Positions 1 through 5,537 of a DNA stretch of 5,537 nt are shown piece by piece. Position 1 is the first letter of the stretch, and the number at the start of each line of letters is the position of its first letter. The DNA lies in contig JAGXLQ010000099.1 of the NCBI GenBank assembly GCA_018334595.1, positions 1 through 5,537 on the forward strand, read 5' to 3'. The translations under genes and the position numbers were made by a program. The notes beneath the pieces were generated by a model. That model did no database searches, was not told the DNA's origin, and worked only from the letters and a program-made list of their open reading frames with translations. Source of the stretch: Candidatus Bipolaricaulota bacterium. GTDB taxonomy: Bacteria; Bipolaricaulota; Bipolaricaulia; M55B111.

Positions 1-582
1 GCAGGAGTGATCGGCGTTGTCCTTGGGTTTGCGGCCCAGAGCACGCTATCCAACATGATTGCGGGGATAGTCCTGTCCTTTTCACAACCCTTGCGGCTCG
101 GAGACGCCGTTATCCTGGACAATGATTTTGGCTATATTGAAGAGATCACCTTGATGCAAACATTCATCAAGACCTGGGACAACAGAAGGATAATTGTGCC
201 CAACGACGTTCTCAGCAACAGGATAATCCACAACTGGTCAATCAAGGACCCCAGACTTCTTGCCGCCACGCTCGTCTACGTAGATTACAGGTGCGACGTG
301 GACAGGTTAACGGGGTGGATTGTTGACGCGGTCAAGAGCAGTGGTAACTGGAATGGTGAAGGCGAACCCGTAGTTCAGGTGATTGATTTTTCTGAAAAAA
401 CGGCTACCGTACGAGCGCTGGCCTGGGCTGAAGACCCTCCGTCGGCCTGGGGTTTAAGATGTGATATTAGGGAGAGACTGATGGAGAAGTTCAGGGAAGA
501 AGGTGTAGACTATCCCAAATTGCGGGTAACGGTGGAACAGGAGGAACTGGCGAATTCCTTTGGTGGCACCCGCGGGAGCTAG
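1..582 (+). CDS. MscS-family mechanosensitive ion channel, C-terminal part (5' end outside window)
   Basis: The frame is open from the first base, so the GTG at position 7 is internal and the N-terminal membrane segments lie upstream. The visible 193 residues start inside the pore-lining helix: a Gly/Ala/Val-rich run with LGFAAQSTLSNMIAG, the small-residue packing typical of MscS TM3. It is followed by the MscS beta domain (QPLRLGDAV, a Gly-Tyr-Ile-Glu-Glu-Ile strand, then TWDNRRIIVPN and a NWS motif) and an alpha/beta C-terminal domain ending near YPKLRV. MscS channels open under membrane tension and release small solutes during osmotic downshock. The protein lacks the IPFPQ C-terminal signature seen in the second MscS gene here, so it belongs to a different subgroup. 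Its TAG stop (580-582) overlaps the corA stop on the other strand. The family call is firm; gating behaviour is unknown. Confidence 0.9.
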   Translation, partial: AGVIGVVLGFAAQSTLSNMIAGIVLSFSQPLRLGDAVILDNDFGYIEEITLMQTFIKTWDNRRIIVPNDVLSNRIIHNWSIKDPRLLAATLVYVDYRCDVDRLTGWIVDAVKSSGNWNGEGEPVVQVIDFSEKTATVRALAWAEDPPSAWGLRCDIRERLMEKFREEGVDYPKLRVTVEQEELANSFGGTRGS

Positions 583-1544
583 AACCAGTCCTTTGACTTA
601 AAGTAAACAACCATCCCCACTGTGACTAGCCCCATTACCCCCAGTACCCAGAAGTAGCCCCACTGCCAGTCCAGTTCAGGAATAAATGAAAAGTTCATCC
701 CGTACACCCCGGCGATGAACGTCAGGGGGATAAAGATAGTGGCTATAATGGTTAAGGTCTGCATTACCTCGTTCATTCGATTGGAGATGGAGGTCATGTA
801 CATGTCTCTAGTGCCCGAGATCAGTTCGCGATAGTTTATCAGAAGTTCTATGCACCTGGTGAGGTTGTCCTCGATATCACGAAAATATACCTTCACCTCG
901 TCGCTCACCAGACCCGGAGACCTCCGGGTCAGTTTCCCGATCTCGTCTCTAAGGGGGTTGATGACCCTCTGCAAGTATAAGATTTCACCCCGGACGTCGG
1001 AAATCTTTTGCAGTATCTCTTCTGAAGGATTGTCGAGTATGCTATCCTCGATCTCTTCCACTCGATGGTCGAATCCCTCAAGAATGGTCAAAAATCTGTC
1101 TACGCTGTAATCGACTATTGAGTGGGCGAGAAAGTCCGGGCCCTTGGTGATGAACGGCGTCCCTCCCTTATTAAGTTTCTCGGAGATTTCCTCAATTGAC
1201 TTGATATCCTCCCTGTGGACGGTGATGAGGAAGTTTTCACCCAAAAAGAGAGCGAGCTGGAGGCTGTCGACCTCACCTTGCTCCAGGTCGGGGTTCGGAG
1301 TCCTGATGATGAGAAAGATGTAGTCGCTAAACAATTCGAGCTTAGGTCGCTGTCGCTTGTTTTCGCTATCCTCAATCGATAGGGGATGGAGGCCAAAGTC
1401 CTCAGATATCTCTTCCAGTTTGTCGAATTCGCTCCCTTCGATATCTATCCAAATAAACCCCTCCTCCTCTCTTATCCACCTGAGGCAGTCGTCCAAGTCC
1501 GAGACGGATTCTACTTTGTCCTTTTGGATGAGATAGCTTTTCAT
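579..1544 (-). CDS. corA: CorA-type divalent metal cation transporter
   Basis: This is a complete 321-residue protein, the usual CorA length. CorA forms a pentameric inner-membrane channel that takes up Mg2+ (also Co2+ or Ni2+). Residues 1-240 are a soluble, strongly acidic domain with the long helices that make the funnel. The conserved block NRMNEVMQTLTIIATIFIPL leads into TM1 (about 263-281), which ends in the diagnostic YGMN motif (GMN at 282-284). A short periplasmic loop, PELDWQWGY (289-297), then leads to TM2 (about 298-315), and the chain ends in a basic tail, KSKDWF. The ATG is preceded by AGGA with 9 nt spacing, and this AGGA overlaps the TAG stop of the mscS gene 11 nt upstream, so the two genes are probably co-transcribed and may be translationally coupled. 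The family is certain; ion specificity is not, since some GMN proteins carry Co2+ or export Zn2+. Confidence 0.95.
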   Translation of the reverse strand: MKSYLIQKDKVESVSDLDDCLRWIREEEGFIWIDIEGSEFDKLEEISEDFGLHPLSIEDSENKRQRPKLELFSDYIFLIIRTPNPDLEQGEVDSLQLALFLGENFLITVHREDIKSIEEISEKLNKGGTPFITKGPDFLAHSIVDYSVDRFLTILEGFDHRVEEIEDSILDNPSEEILQKISDVRGEILYLQRVINPLRDEIGKLTRRSPGLVSDEVKVYFRDIEDNLTRCIELLINYRELISGTRDMYMTSISNRMNEVMQTLTIIATIFIPLTFIAGVYGMNFSFIPELDWQWGYFWVLGVMGLVTVGMVVYFKSKDWF

Positions 1545-1555
1545 GACAGATGTTC

Positions 1556-2434
1556 CTAGTCGTTGACCATTTGATATTCTTCCTCAAAGAAGACGTGGTT
1601 GTCCCTCTGGGGAAAGGGGATCTCGATTCCTTCCTCTGTAAATCTGGAATCGATTTTCTTTCTAATGTTGTTGCTCGCCTCGATCCTGTAGGCGGGCGAG
1701 GGGACCCAGACTCTAAGTTCGAAATTTAGTGAAGAGTCGCCATGTTCCTTGAAGAAAACCTCAGGAGAGGGTTTGGGCATCACGTTTTGCTCGCTTTCGG
1801 CAATTTCGAGCAGAATATTCTCTACCAGATCCACGTCCGTGCCGTAAGCTACTCCGATGGGTATGCGTAACCTGAGGGTCGTATCGCCACCGTAGGACCA
1901 GTTGGTAACGCGCTCACTCACCAGGTCTGAATTGGGTACTATTATTGACTCGTTGTCAAAGGTAGTCACGATAGCTACCCTGAACCTGATTTCGGTCACC
2001 CGACCAAGGAGTCCATCGAGCTCGACGATATCTCCGACCTGTACCGGGCGCTCCATCAGAAGTATCAATCCAGAAGCAAAGTTGGAAAATATGTTCTGCA
2101 GACCGAACCCGATTCCAATTCCGAAGAGACCACCGAAGACGGTCAGAACGGAGAGGTCGAATCCGATCATTTGAAGTCCAATTAAGAACCCAAGGACGAA
2201 AATTACGTACTTTATGAGCCGGGAGAGCGTATATTGAGCACCCTGCTCTATTTCGGTCTTTGAATAAACGTTCCGCTGGAGTAGTCTGATAACCAGCCTT
2301 GATACGCCAACGGAAACGATAATCACTATGGCGAAGTAGACAAAGGAGACGATCGATACCCCTTCGCCCCCGACAGCGAACATTGGTTTCTGTAAAATAT
2401 CCCACATTGAGTTAAACACGGCTTGAGTCTCCAT
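1556..2434 (-). CDS. mscS: Small-conductance mechanosensitive channel, MscS family
   Basis: This complete 292-residue protein is close to the size of E. coli MscS (286). Three hydrophobic segments are visible: TM1 about 26-48, TM2 about 72-92 and the pore helix TM3 about 95-127, whose Gly-rich face (GGLFGIGIGFGLQNIFSNFASG) is classic. The beta domain follows with RPVQVGDIVELDGLLGRV, TTFDNESIIVPNSDL and TNWS (to about 180). The C-terminal alpha/beta domain ends in the family signature GIEIPFPQRDNH (269-280). The role is an inner-membrane homoheptameric tension valve protecting against hypo-osmotic lysis. The ATG is preceded by GAGG with 6 nt spacing. It is the first gene of a likely two-gene unit with corA. 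The 247-nt spacer upstream should hold its promoter, but no convincing minus-strand promoter was identified there. Confidence 0.95.
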   Translation of the reverse strand: METQAVFNSMWDILQKPMFAVGGEGVSIVSFVYFAIVIIVSVGVSRLVIRLLQRNVYSKTEIEQGAQYTLSRLIKYVIFVLGFLIGLQMIGFDLSVLTVFGGLFGIGIGFGLQNIFSNFASGLILLMERPVQVGDIVELDGLLGRVTEIRFRVAIVTTFDNESIIVPNSDLVSERVTNWSYGGDTTLRLRIPIGVAYGTDVDLVENILLEIAESEQNVMPKPSPEVFFKEHGDSSLNFELRVWVPSPAYRIEASNNIRKKIDSRFTEEGIEIPFPQRDNHVFFEEEYQMVND

Positions 2435-2540
2435 ATGCCCCCTCGTTGATAGAAGTCTTGTCGAAGATTAGGTCCCGGGAAAACTTAAATGGCGTCACTG
2501 TAAATTGGATTAAGGAAGTTGAATTCGATTAACACTCCAG

Positions 2541-2596
2541 GAACTCTTTCAAAAAAAAGACCTATATGAAAATATATTTTTACTCTGAAAGAGTTC
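2541..2596. repeat. Perfect 11-bp inverted repeat around a 34-nt AT-rich core
   Basis: GAACTCTTTCA (2541-2551) is the exact reverse complement of TGAAAGAGTTC (2586-2596). The 34-nt core is almost pure A/T and contains the 12-bp palindrome AAAATATATTTT (2569-2580) and a run of eight A (2551-2558, eight T on the minus strand). No T run follows the second arm on either strand, so it is not a textbook intrinsic terminator. It could be a two-site operator around an AT-rich promoter of the mscS-corA unit, or an RNA fold in the 3' part of the HU message. The repeat itself is directly visible; its role is unknown. Confidence 0.6.
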
Positions 2597-2607
2597 TCAT
2601 CGGGTCG

Positions 2608-2625
2608 AAAAACAAGCCTGGGCTT
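2608..2625 (-). terminator. Weak candidate terminator of the HU gene
   Basis: Read on the minus strand, a short dyad AAGCC-CA-GGCTT is followed by G and five T. The stem is only 4-5 bp with a tight loop, so termination here would be weak. It lies 57 nt past the HU stop codon, and no stronger stem-plus-T-run was seen in the spacer. Confidence 0.3.
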
Positions 2626-2665
2626 CGAAGGGTTGATGAACCACCGATCGGTCTGATCATCTTCA

Positions 2666-2680
2666 ACGGGTGATACCCGT
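2666..2680 (-). repeat. Hairpin immediately after the HU stop codon
   Basis: ACGGGT (2666-2671) and ACCCGT (2675-2680) form a perfect 6-bp stem with a 3-nt loop, starting 2 nt after the HU stop in the minus direction. No T run follows, so it may protect the 3' end of the mRNA or help termination rather than act alone as a terminator. Confidence 0.4.
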
Positions 2681-2681
2681 G

Positions 2682-2996
2682 CTACTTGTTTTTGTAGCCC
2701 TCCTGTCCAGTGGGCTTCAGGTTTGTTGCAACTTTCTCTCTAAAGCCCTTTCCTGCCTTGAATTTCGGAACTACCTTGGCATCTATATTGATCTTTTTTC
2801 CGGTCTGGGGGTTTCGCTTCACGGTTGCCTTCCTGGAGTTGGGCTTGAAGGTGCCGAAGTTGATTAACCTTACTTCCTCGCCCTCTGACACGGTTTCCAT
2901 AATTGTGTCGACCATCGACGTAACCAGTCCTCTACATTCTTTTTTAGTGCACTCGTTTTTGCCGTAGAGTTCGTCCACTAGTTCGCTCTTGTTCAT
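2682..2996 (-). CDS. hup: HU/IHF-family DNA-binding protein with short C-terminal extension
   Basis: HU proteins are dimeric nucleoid proteins that bend and compact DNA with little sequence preference. The 104-residue product starts MNKSELVDEL like many HU proteins and has the two N-terminal helices (about 3-38), the INFGTF turn (45-50) and the beta arm with RNPQTG (61-66), whose Pro63 would intercalate into the minor groove. The PKFKAGKGFREKV end (77-89) matches the family. Usual HU length is about 90, so residues 91-104 (Lys, Gly and Asn rich) are an extra polar tail. Two cysteines (16 and 21) are unusual for HU. The ATG is preceded by AGGGGGT with about 8 nt spacing. It stands alone between spacers and is divergent from kbl. 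The match is a little nearer to HU than to IHF; HU alone cannot settle bacterium versus archaeon. Confidence 0.93.
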   Translation of the reverse strand: MNKSELVDELYGKNECTKKECRGLVTSMVDTIMETVSEGEEVRLINFGTFKPNSRKATVKRNPQTGKKINIDAKVVPKFKAGKGFREKVATNLKPTGQEGYKNK

Positions 2997-3028
2997 CTTC
3001 TTTTACCCCCTTTCATAAGATACGGTTC

Positions 3029-3057
3029 ATTATATAGCAGATTTCGCGGTAGTTCAA
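3029..3057 (-). promoter_or_regulatory. Sigma70-like promoter for the HU gene
   Basis: On the minus strand, TTGAAC (3052-3057) and a perfect TATAAT (3029-3034) are separated by exactly 17 nt. The start would fall about 25 nt before the HU ATG, leaving room for the AGGGGGT ribosome site (3005-3011). The same TATATAA stretch could be an archaeal TATA box with a very short leader; the bacterial reading fits the spacing better. Confidence 0.5.
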
Positions 3058-3085
3058 TTTTACAGGAGATTGGCAGGTTTCTCGG

Positions 3086-3138
3086 AAGGATCTTTCCCGT
3101 TTGATCAGTTTGTCATCCTTCGGTATCCTTGTAAGGAT
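3086..3138. repeat. Cluster of four ATCCTT/AAGGAT hexamers upstream of kbl
   Basis: AAGGAT occurs at 3086-3091 and 3133-3138, and ATCCTT at 3115-3120 and 3125-3130. The two ATCCTT copies are 10 bp apart (one helical turn). The last pair forms the dyad ATCCTTGTAAGGAT (3125-3138), and the first pair extends to a 7-bp inverted repeat, GAAGGAT/ATCCTTC. Such spacing would suit an operator of the kbl-lipB-lipA unit or of both divergent genes. No regulator is identified. Confidence 0.4.
3101..3129 (+). promoter_or_regulatory. Possible sigma70-like promoter for kbl-lipB-lipA
   Basis: TTGATC (3101-3106) and TATCCT (3124-3129) are 17 nt apart, each matching the bacterial consensus at four of six bases. 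A start near 3136 would give a leader of about 30 nt. The dyad at 3125-3138 covers the -10 box and the start, so a bound repressor there could block transcription. This is a modest match and could be chance. Confidence 0.3.
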
Positions 3139-3155
3139 GTTTCATAATAACAAGT

Positions 3156-3162
3156 GAGGTGA
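3156..3162 (+). promoter_or_regulatory. Strong ribosome binding site that sets the kbl start
   Basis: GAGGTGA matches seven bases of the ideal complement to the 16S rRNA 3' end and sits 5 nt before the ATG at 3168. An in-frame GTG at 3159 lies inside this site and is therefore rejected as the start. Confidence 0.75.
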
Positions 3163-3167
3163 GGCTT

Positions 3168-4388
3168 ATGCCTCTAGAGAAAATGCAACAGGTTTTGACT
3201 GATAAGCTGGAAGAAATGAAGGAGGATGGGACCTTAAAAGGTGACGAGTTGGTTATAACGGGTATCAAAGATCCTGAAGGTGGAAACGCCCCTAGGTACT
3301 ACGTAAAGGGTGAAGAAGGTGGGTTCTTGAAGATGAACTCAAACTCCTATCTTGGCCTCCATCTAAATTCCGAGGTTGTCGAGGCCGAAGAGAAAGCTTC
3401 GGAGATTTTTGGGTCCGGTCCGGGTGCAGTCCGATTTATTCACGGAACCTACGAACCCCACGTAGAACTCGAGGAGAAGCTGGCTGACTTTCATGGCAAG
3501 GAATCCTGCATGATCTACTCTTCCGCCTATGCGACCATGACCGGAATTATTCAGCCCCTTACTTCGAAGGAGACCCTTATCCTTTCCGACGAGCTTAACC
3601 ACAACTGTATCATTAACGGGATCAGGATGGCCAAGCCAAAAGGTAAGGGGATATTTGATCACCTCGACAATGACGACCTGGATGCGAAGTTGAGCGAAGC
3701 GGTTGGAGAATACGACCGAGTTATCGTCATTACCGACGGGGTATTCAGCATGAGGGGTGACTATCCCGACCTCCAGGAACTGGTCAGTACGGTCAAGAAG
3801 TACGATTCGGAGTTCCAAGACGGTGTATTTACGATTATGGACGATTCTCACGGAGTCGGCGCCTATGGAGAAACCGGGCGGGGGACGTCCGAGATTACCG
3901 GAGAGGATGATATAGACTTAATCGTTGCCACTATGGGTAAAGCCCTGGGGGTAAACGGGGGTTACGTCGTCACAAAGAGCAGGATAATCGACTACCTCCG
4001 CGAGACATCGCCCTTCTACATATATTCCAACCCCATTACCGCCCCTGAGGCAAGTGCAGCGATAAAGTCCCTGGAAATAATCGAGAGCGACGAAGGTCGG
4101 GACATGCTTTCGCACCTGCGAGAGATGACCAATTACTTCGAAAAAGGCCTGAAGGACATCGGCCACAAAGTGATCGAGGGGCCCCACCCGGTCGTCCCGT
4201 TGATGGTTGGGGATACGAAGAAAACCAGGGACCTCGTCGAATATCTTAAGGATAACAAGGTTCTGGCAACGGCCATAGTTTATCCCGTCGTGCCTCGTGG
4301 AGACGAGTCCATAAGGTTCCAGATCTGTGCAGACCACACGACGGATGATCTTGATTATGTGCTGGAGACTATAGATAGCTTCGAATGA
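3168..4388 (+). CDS. kbl: Alpha-oxoamine synthase, probable glycine C-acetyltransferase (2-amino-3-ketobutyrate CoA ligase)
   Basis: This 406-residue PLP enzyme belongs to the family of Kbl, BioF, serine palmitoyltransferase and ALA synthase. Kbl splits 2-amino-3-ketobutyrate with CoA into glycine and acetyl-CoA, the second step of threonine breakdown. Visible motifs are NSYLGL (59-64), VRFIHGT (88-94), DELNH (141-145, His145 stacking on PLP), TDGVFSMRGD (189-198), DDSHGVG (225-231, Asp225 and His228 for the cofactor), MGKALG with the Schiff-base Lys258, and the substrate Arg383 in SIRFQ. VRFIHGT and the TDGVFSM-GD block look more like Kbl than BioF, but the closely related Thermus enzyme type is known to be bifunctional, so BioF activity cannot be excluded. 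No threonine dehydrogenase gene is in the window. The start is fixed by the GAGGTGA site. It is first in a likely operon with lipB, 41 nt downstream. The protein is rich in Asp and Glu. Confidence 0.87.
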   Translation: MPLEKMQQVLTDKLEEMKEDGTLKGDELVITGIKDPEGGNAPRYYVKGEEGGFLKMNSNSYLGLHLNSEVVEAEEKASEIFGSGPGAVRFIHGTYEPHVELEEKLADFHGKESCMIYSSAYATMTGIIQPLTSKETLILSDELNHNCIINGIRMAKPKGKGIFDHLDNDDLDAKLSEAVGEYDRVIVITDGVFSMRGDYPDLQELVSTVKKYDSEFQDGVFTIMDDSHGVGAYGETGRGTSEITGEDDIDLIVATMGKALGVNGGYVVTKSRIIDYLRETSPFYIYSNPITAPEASAAIKSLEIIESDEGRDMLSHLREMTNYFEKGLKDIGHKVIEGPHPVVPLMVGDTKKTRDLVEYLKDNKVLATAIVYPVVPRGDESIRFQICADHTTDDLDYVLETIDSFE

Positions 4389-4429
4389 CCGGAGCTTATC
4401 GTGCTCAGTAGAGAGAAAGGGTAGCCTTG

Positions 4430-5083
4430 GTGAGAACCTACGAAACAATAGATTGCGGGATAACGGATTACGGGGATAGCCTGGAGCGTCAAAAGGAGTT
4501 CTTTCAGGAGAGGAAGGACGACCTGTCGGGAGATAGGCTGTTGATTACAAGACATAGGCCGACGATAACCCTGGGTAAATCCTCGGACCGGAAGGATATC
4601 CTGGCCAGCCGTTCTTTTCTTGAGGAGCACGGCGTGACTTTGCATGAGATAGGACGGGGTGGAGGGGTTACATACCATGGGCCCGGCCAGCTCGTCCTCT
4701 ATCCGATCTTTGACCTCAGGTCTTACGGGAAGGACCTACGGGGGTTCATAGCCCGGCTCGGTGACTCCATGGTGGAGACTACCGAGTTCTTCGGGGTTGA
4801 GGCGGAGTTTCGGACGGGCGACCATGTGGGGGCCTGGTTACGAGGTAAGAACGTCAAACTTGGCTCGATTGGGATTCAGGTCCGGAACTGGTATACGATG
4901 CATGGGTTGGCCCTTAACGTCGACCTGGACCCAAAAAAGTCGTCGTCAATACGGCCTTGTGGCCTTCCCGGAGTTAAATATGGATCCCTGTGTGATTATG
5001 TTGACGCCCCGATGCAGGTGGTTACGGAAGTCCTGCTGGAGAAGTTCGAGGATAATATGACAAAGTTAAGGGAGGGGAGATGA
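4430..5083 (+). CDS. lipB: Lipoyl(octanoyl) transferase LipB
   Basis: LipB moves the octanoyl group from octanoyl-ACP to a lysine of lipoyl-domain proteins (glycine cleavage H protein, E2 subunits), the first step of de novo lipoate synthesis in the cytoplasm. The 217-residue product has the usual length. Motifs include PTITLGK (44-50), the signature RGGGVTYHGPGQLVLYP (76-92), VKLGSIG with catalytic Lys143, MHGLALNV (157-164) and IRPCG with the acyl-accepting Cys177, so the Cys/Lys dyad is intact. This separates it from LplA ligases, which lack the cysteine. A GTG start at 4430 is chosen, 8 nt after AAAGGG; an in-frame TTG at 4427 is the alternative and would add one residue. Its TGA stop overlaps the lipA ATG, which indicates coupled translation with the next enzyme of the pathway. 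Confidence 0.95.
   Translation: MRTYETIDCGITDYGDSLERQKEFFQERKDDLSGDRLLITRHRPTITLGKSSDRKDILASRSFLEEHGVTLHEIGRGGGVTYHGPGQLVLYPIFDLRSYGKDLRGFIARLGDSMVETTEFFGVEAEFRTGDHVGAWLRGKNVKLGSIGIQVRNWYTMHGLALNVDLDPKKSSSIRPCGLPGVKYGSLCDYVDAPMQVVTEVLLEKFEDNMTKLREGR
5071..5083 (+). promoter_or_regulatory. lipA ribosome site and ATGA stop-start overlap
   Basis: GGAGGGGAG (5071-5079) directly precedes the lipA ATG (5080-5082), whose last two bases are part of the lipB TGA (5081-5083). The 4-nt overlap with a purine-rich site inside lipB is the usual arrangement for translational coupling. Confidence 0.75.
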
Positions 5084-5537
5084 ATTCTATCCCCAAGTGG
5101 ATAAAGACTATAGCGCCTGGAGATACGGATAACGAGAGACGGGTAAGTGCCAACATCGGCCGCTATAACCTGCACTCCGTTTGCGAGGAAGCTGACTGCC
5201 CAAACCAGGGCGAGTGCTGGAAGGACGGGACCGCTACGTTTCTACTGCTGGGAGACACGTGCACGCGTAACTGTAAATTTTGCGACGTCAAGACCGGAAA
5301 CCCCGATGGGGCCCTGGATGAGGACGAACCGAAGCACCTGAGACGGGCCGTCGAGGAGTTGGGGCTGACCTACGTCGTGTTGACATCGGTGGATCGGGAT
5401 GACCTGCCGGACTACGGAGCGGGGGGCTTTAAGAGGTCGATAGAATCACTGTTGGAGATAGACGACCCACCCTTAATAGAGGCTCTTATCCCTGATTTTT
5501 CCGGTGATACCGGTCTATTGACAGAAGTAGTCCCCCC
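5080..5537 (+). CDS. lipA: Lipoyl synthase LipA, N-terminal part (3' end outside window)
   Basis: LipA is a radical SAM enzyme that inserts two sulfur atoms into the protein-bound octanoyl group made by LipB, giving the lipoyl cofactor. The frame stays open to the window edge, showing 152 residues of a family usually near 290-320. Both iron-sulfur sites are intact. The LipA-specific CX4CX5C auxiliary cluster is Cys35, Cys40 and Cys46 within LHSVCEEADCPNQGECW. The radical SAM CX3CX2C site is Cys61, Cys65 and Cys68 within CTRNCKFCDV. The lead PKWIK at 5-9 and the later LTSVDRDDLPDYGAGGF block are also typical. The paired clusters rule out biotin synthase and other radical SAM enzymes. The ATG start gives the normal short N-terminus. 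The conserved C-terminal RSSY motif should lie downstream of the window. Confidence 0.95.
   Translation, partial: MNSIPKWIKTIAPGDTDNERRVSANIGRYNLHSVCEEADCPNQGECWKDGTATFLLLGDTCTRNCKFCDVKTGNPDGALDEDEPKHLRRAVEELGLTYVVLTSVDRDDLPDYGAGGFKRSIESLLEIDDPPLIEALIPDFSGDTGLLTEVVP

Larger units (their letters stand above)
2435..2681. other. AT-rich spacer between mscS and the HU gene
   Basis: No convincing gene is seen on either strand in these 247 bases. Both flanking genes run on the minus strand, so this stretch should hold the end of the HU transcript and the start of the mscS-corA transcript. It contains several dyads: a hairpin just after the HU stop, the palindrome ACCGATCGGT (2643-2652), a short stem followed by T5, and a wide 11-bp inverted repeat. 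GGGAAAACTTAAAT on the plus strand (near 2477-2490) resembles an archaeal promoter box but points away from mscS, so it was not called as a promoter. Confidence 0.5.

Noticed and set aside
1956..2405. 149-codon minus-strand frame inside mscS
   Set aside because: It is a frame-shifted reading of the mscS gene with Arg/Trp-rich, low-complexity content typical of shadow frames.
2541..2596. Inverted repeat as an intrinsic terminator or insertion-element end
   Set aside because: No T run follows the stem on either strand, the loop is long, and there is no transposase gene or target-site duplication.
2670..2967. Plus-strand frames opposite the HU gene
   Set aside because: The hydrophobic translations are the complement of the Lys-rich HU coding sequence; they are not independent genes.
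3159..3167. GTG at 3159 as the kbl start
   Set aside because: The GTG is part of the GAGGTGA ribosome site, which is ideally placed for the ATG at 3168.
2997..3167. Glycine riboswitch upstream of kbl
   Set aside because: Considered because of the glycine link, but no conserved glycine aptamer elements were recognised and the spacer is short for a tandem aptamer.
3363..3851. 162-codon open frame on the minus strand inside kbl
   Set aside because: It lies wholly antisense to a clearly conserved PLP enzyme and its translation shows no recognisable domain; it is a shadow frame.
3918..4448. 176-codon open frame on the minus strand over the end of kbl
   Set aside because: Antisense to the conserved kbl C-terminal part, no domain recognised, no good ribosome site noted.

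Overview
The window carries seven protein genes, two cut by its edges, and reads as an ordinary, compact prokaryotic chromosome segment. I saw no mobile element, CRISPR array, RNA gene or clearly new system. The domain is not certain. Two sigma70-like promoters with 17-bp spacing and a typical HU protein lean towards a bacterium. However, HU, lipoate synthesis genes and this style of short-leader gene also occur in some archaea, and the TATATAA box before the HU gene could be read as archaeal. The predicted proteins are rich in Asp and Glu (clear in the Kbl-like enzyme and in CorA), which would fit a salt-adapted organism; that is an inference.

Region 1 (1-2434) holds membrane ion-handling genes. 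The end of one MscS-family channel gene runs on the plus strand. It meets a minus-strand pair, an MscS-family channel followed by a CorA-type divalent cation transporter. The two convergent units share a CTAG at their stop codons, so no intergenic terminator fits between them. The mscS and corA genes are 11 nt apart and look like one transcript. Osmotic release valves beside a Mg2+/Co2+-type transporter suggest a theme of ion and turgor balance.

Region 2 (2435-3167) holds a small HU-type DNA-binding protein gene on the minus strand, flanked by AT-rich spacers. The downstream spacer has several short dyads, including a perfect 11-bp inverted repeat around a 34-nt AT-rich core. The upstream spacer (171 nt) separates HU from the divergent kbl gene and has promoter-like sequences for both, plus a cluster of four ATCCTT/AAGGAT hexamers.

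Region 3 (3168-5537) is a plus-strand probable operon: a Kbl-like alpha-oxoamine synthase (glycine C-acetyltransferase), LipB (octanoyltransferase) and LipA (lipoyl synthase, cut by the window end). lipB and lipA overlap by ATGA. A likely common theme is glycine and one-carbon metabolism: Kbl releases glycine and acetyl-CoA, while LipB and LipA build the lipoyl arm needed by the glycine cleavage H protein and by 2-oxoacid dehydrogenases. This linkage is inferred from gene order only.
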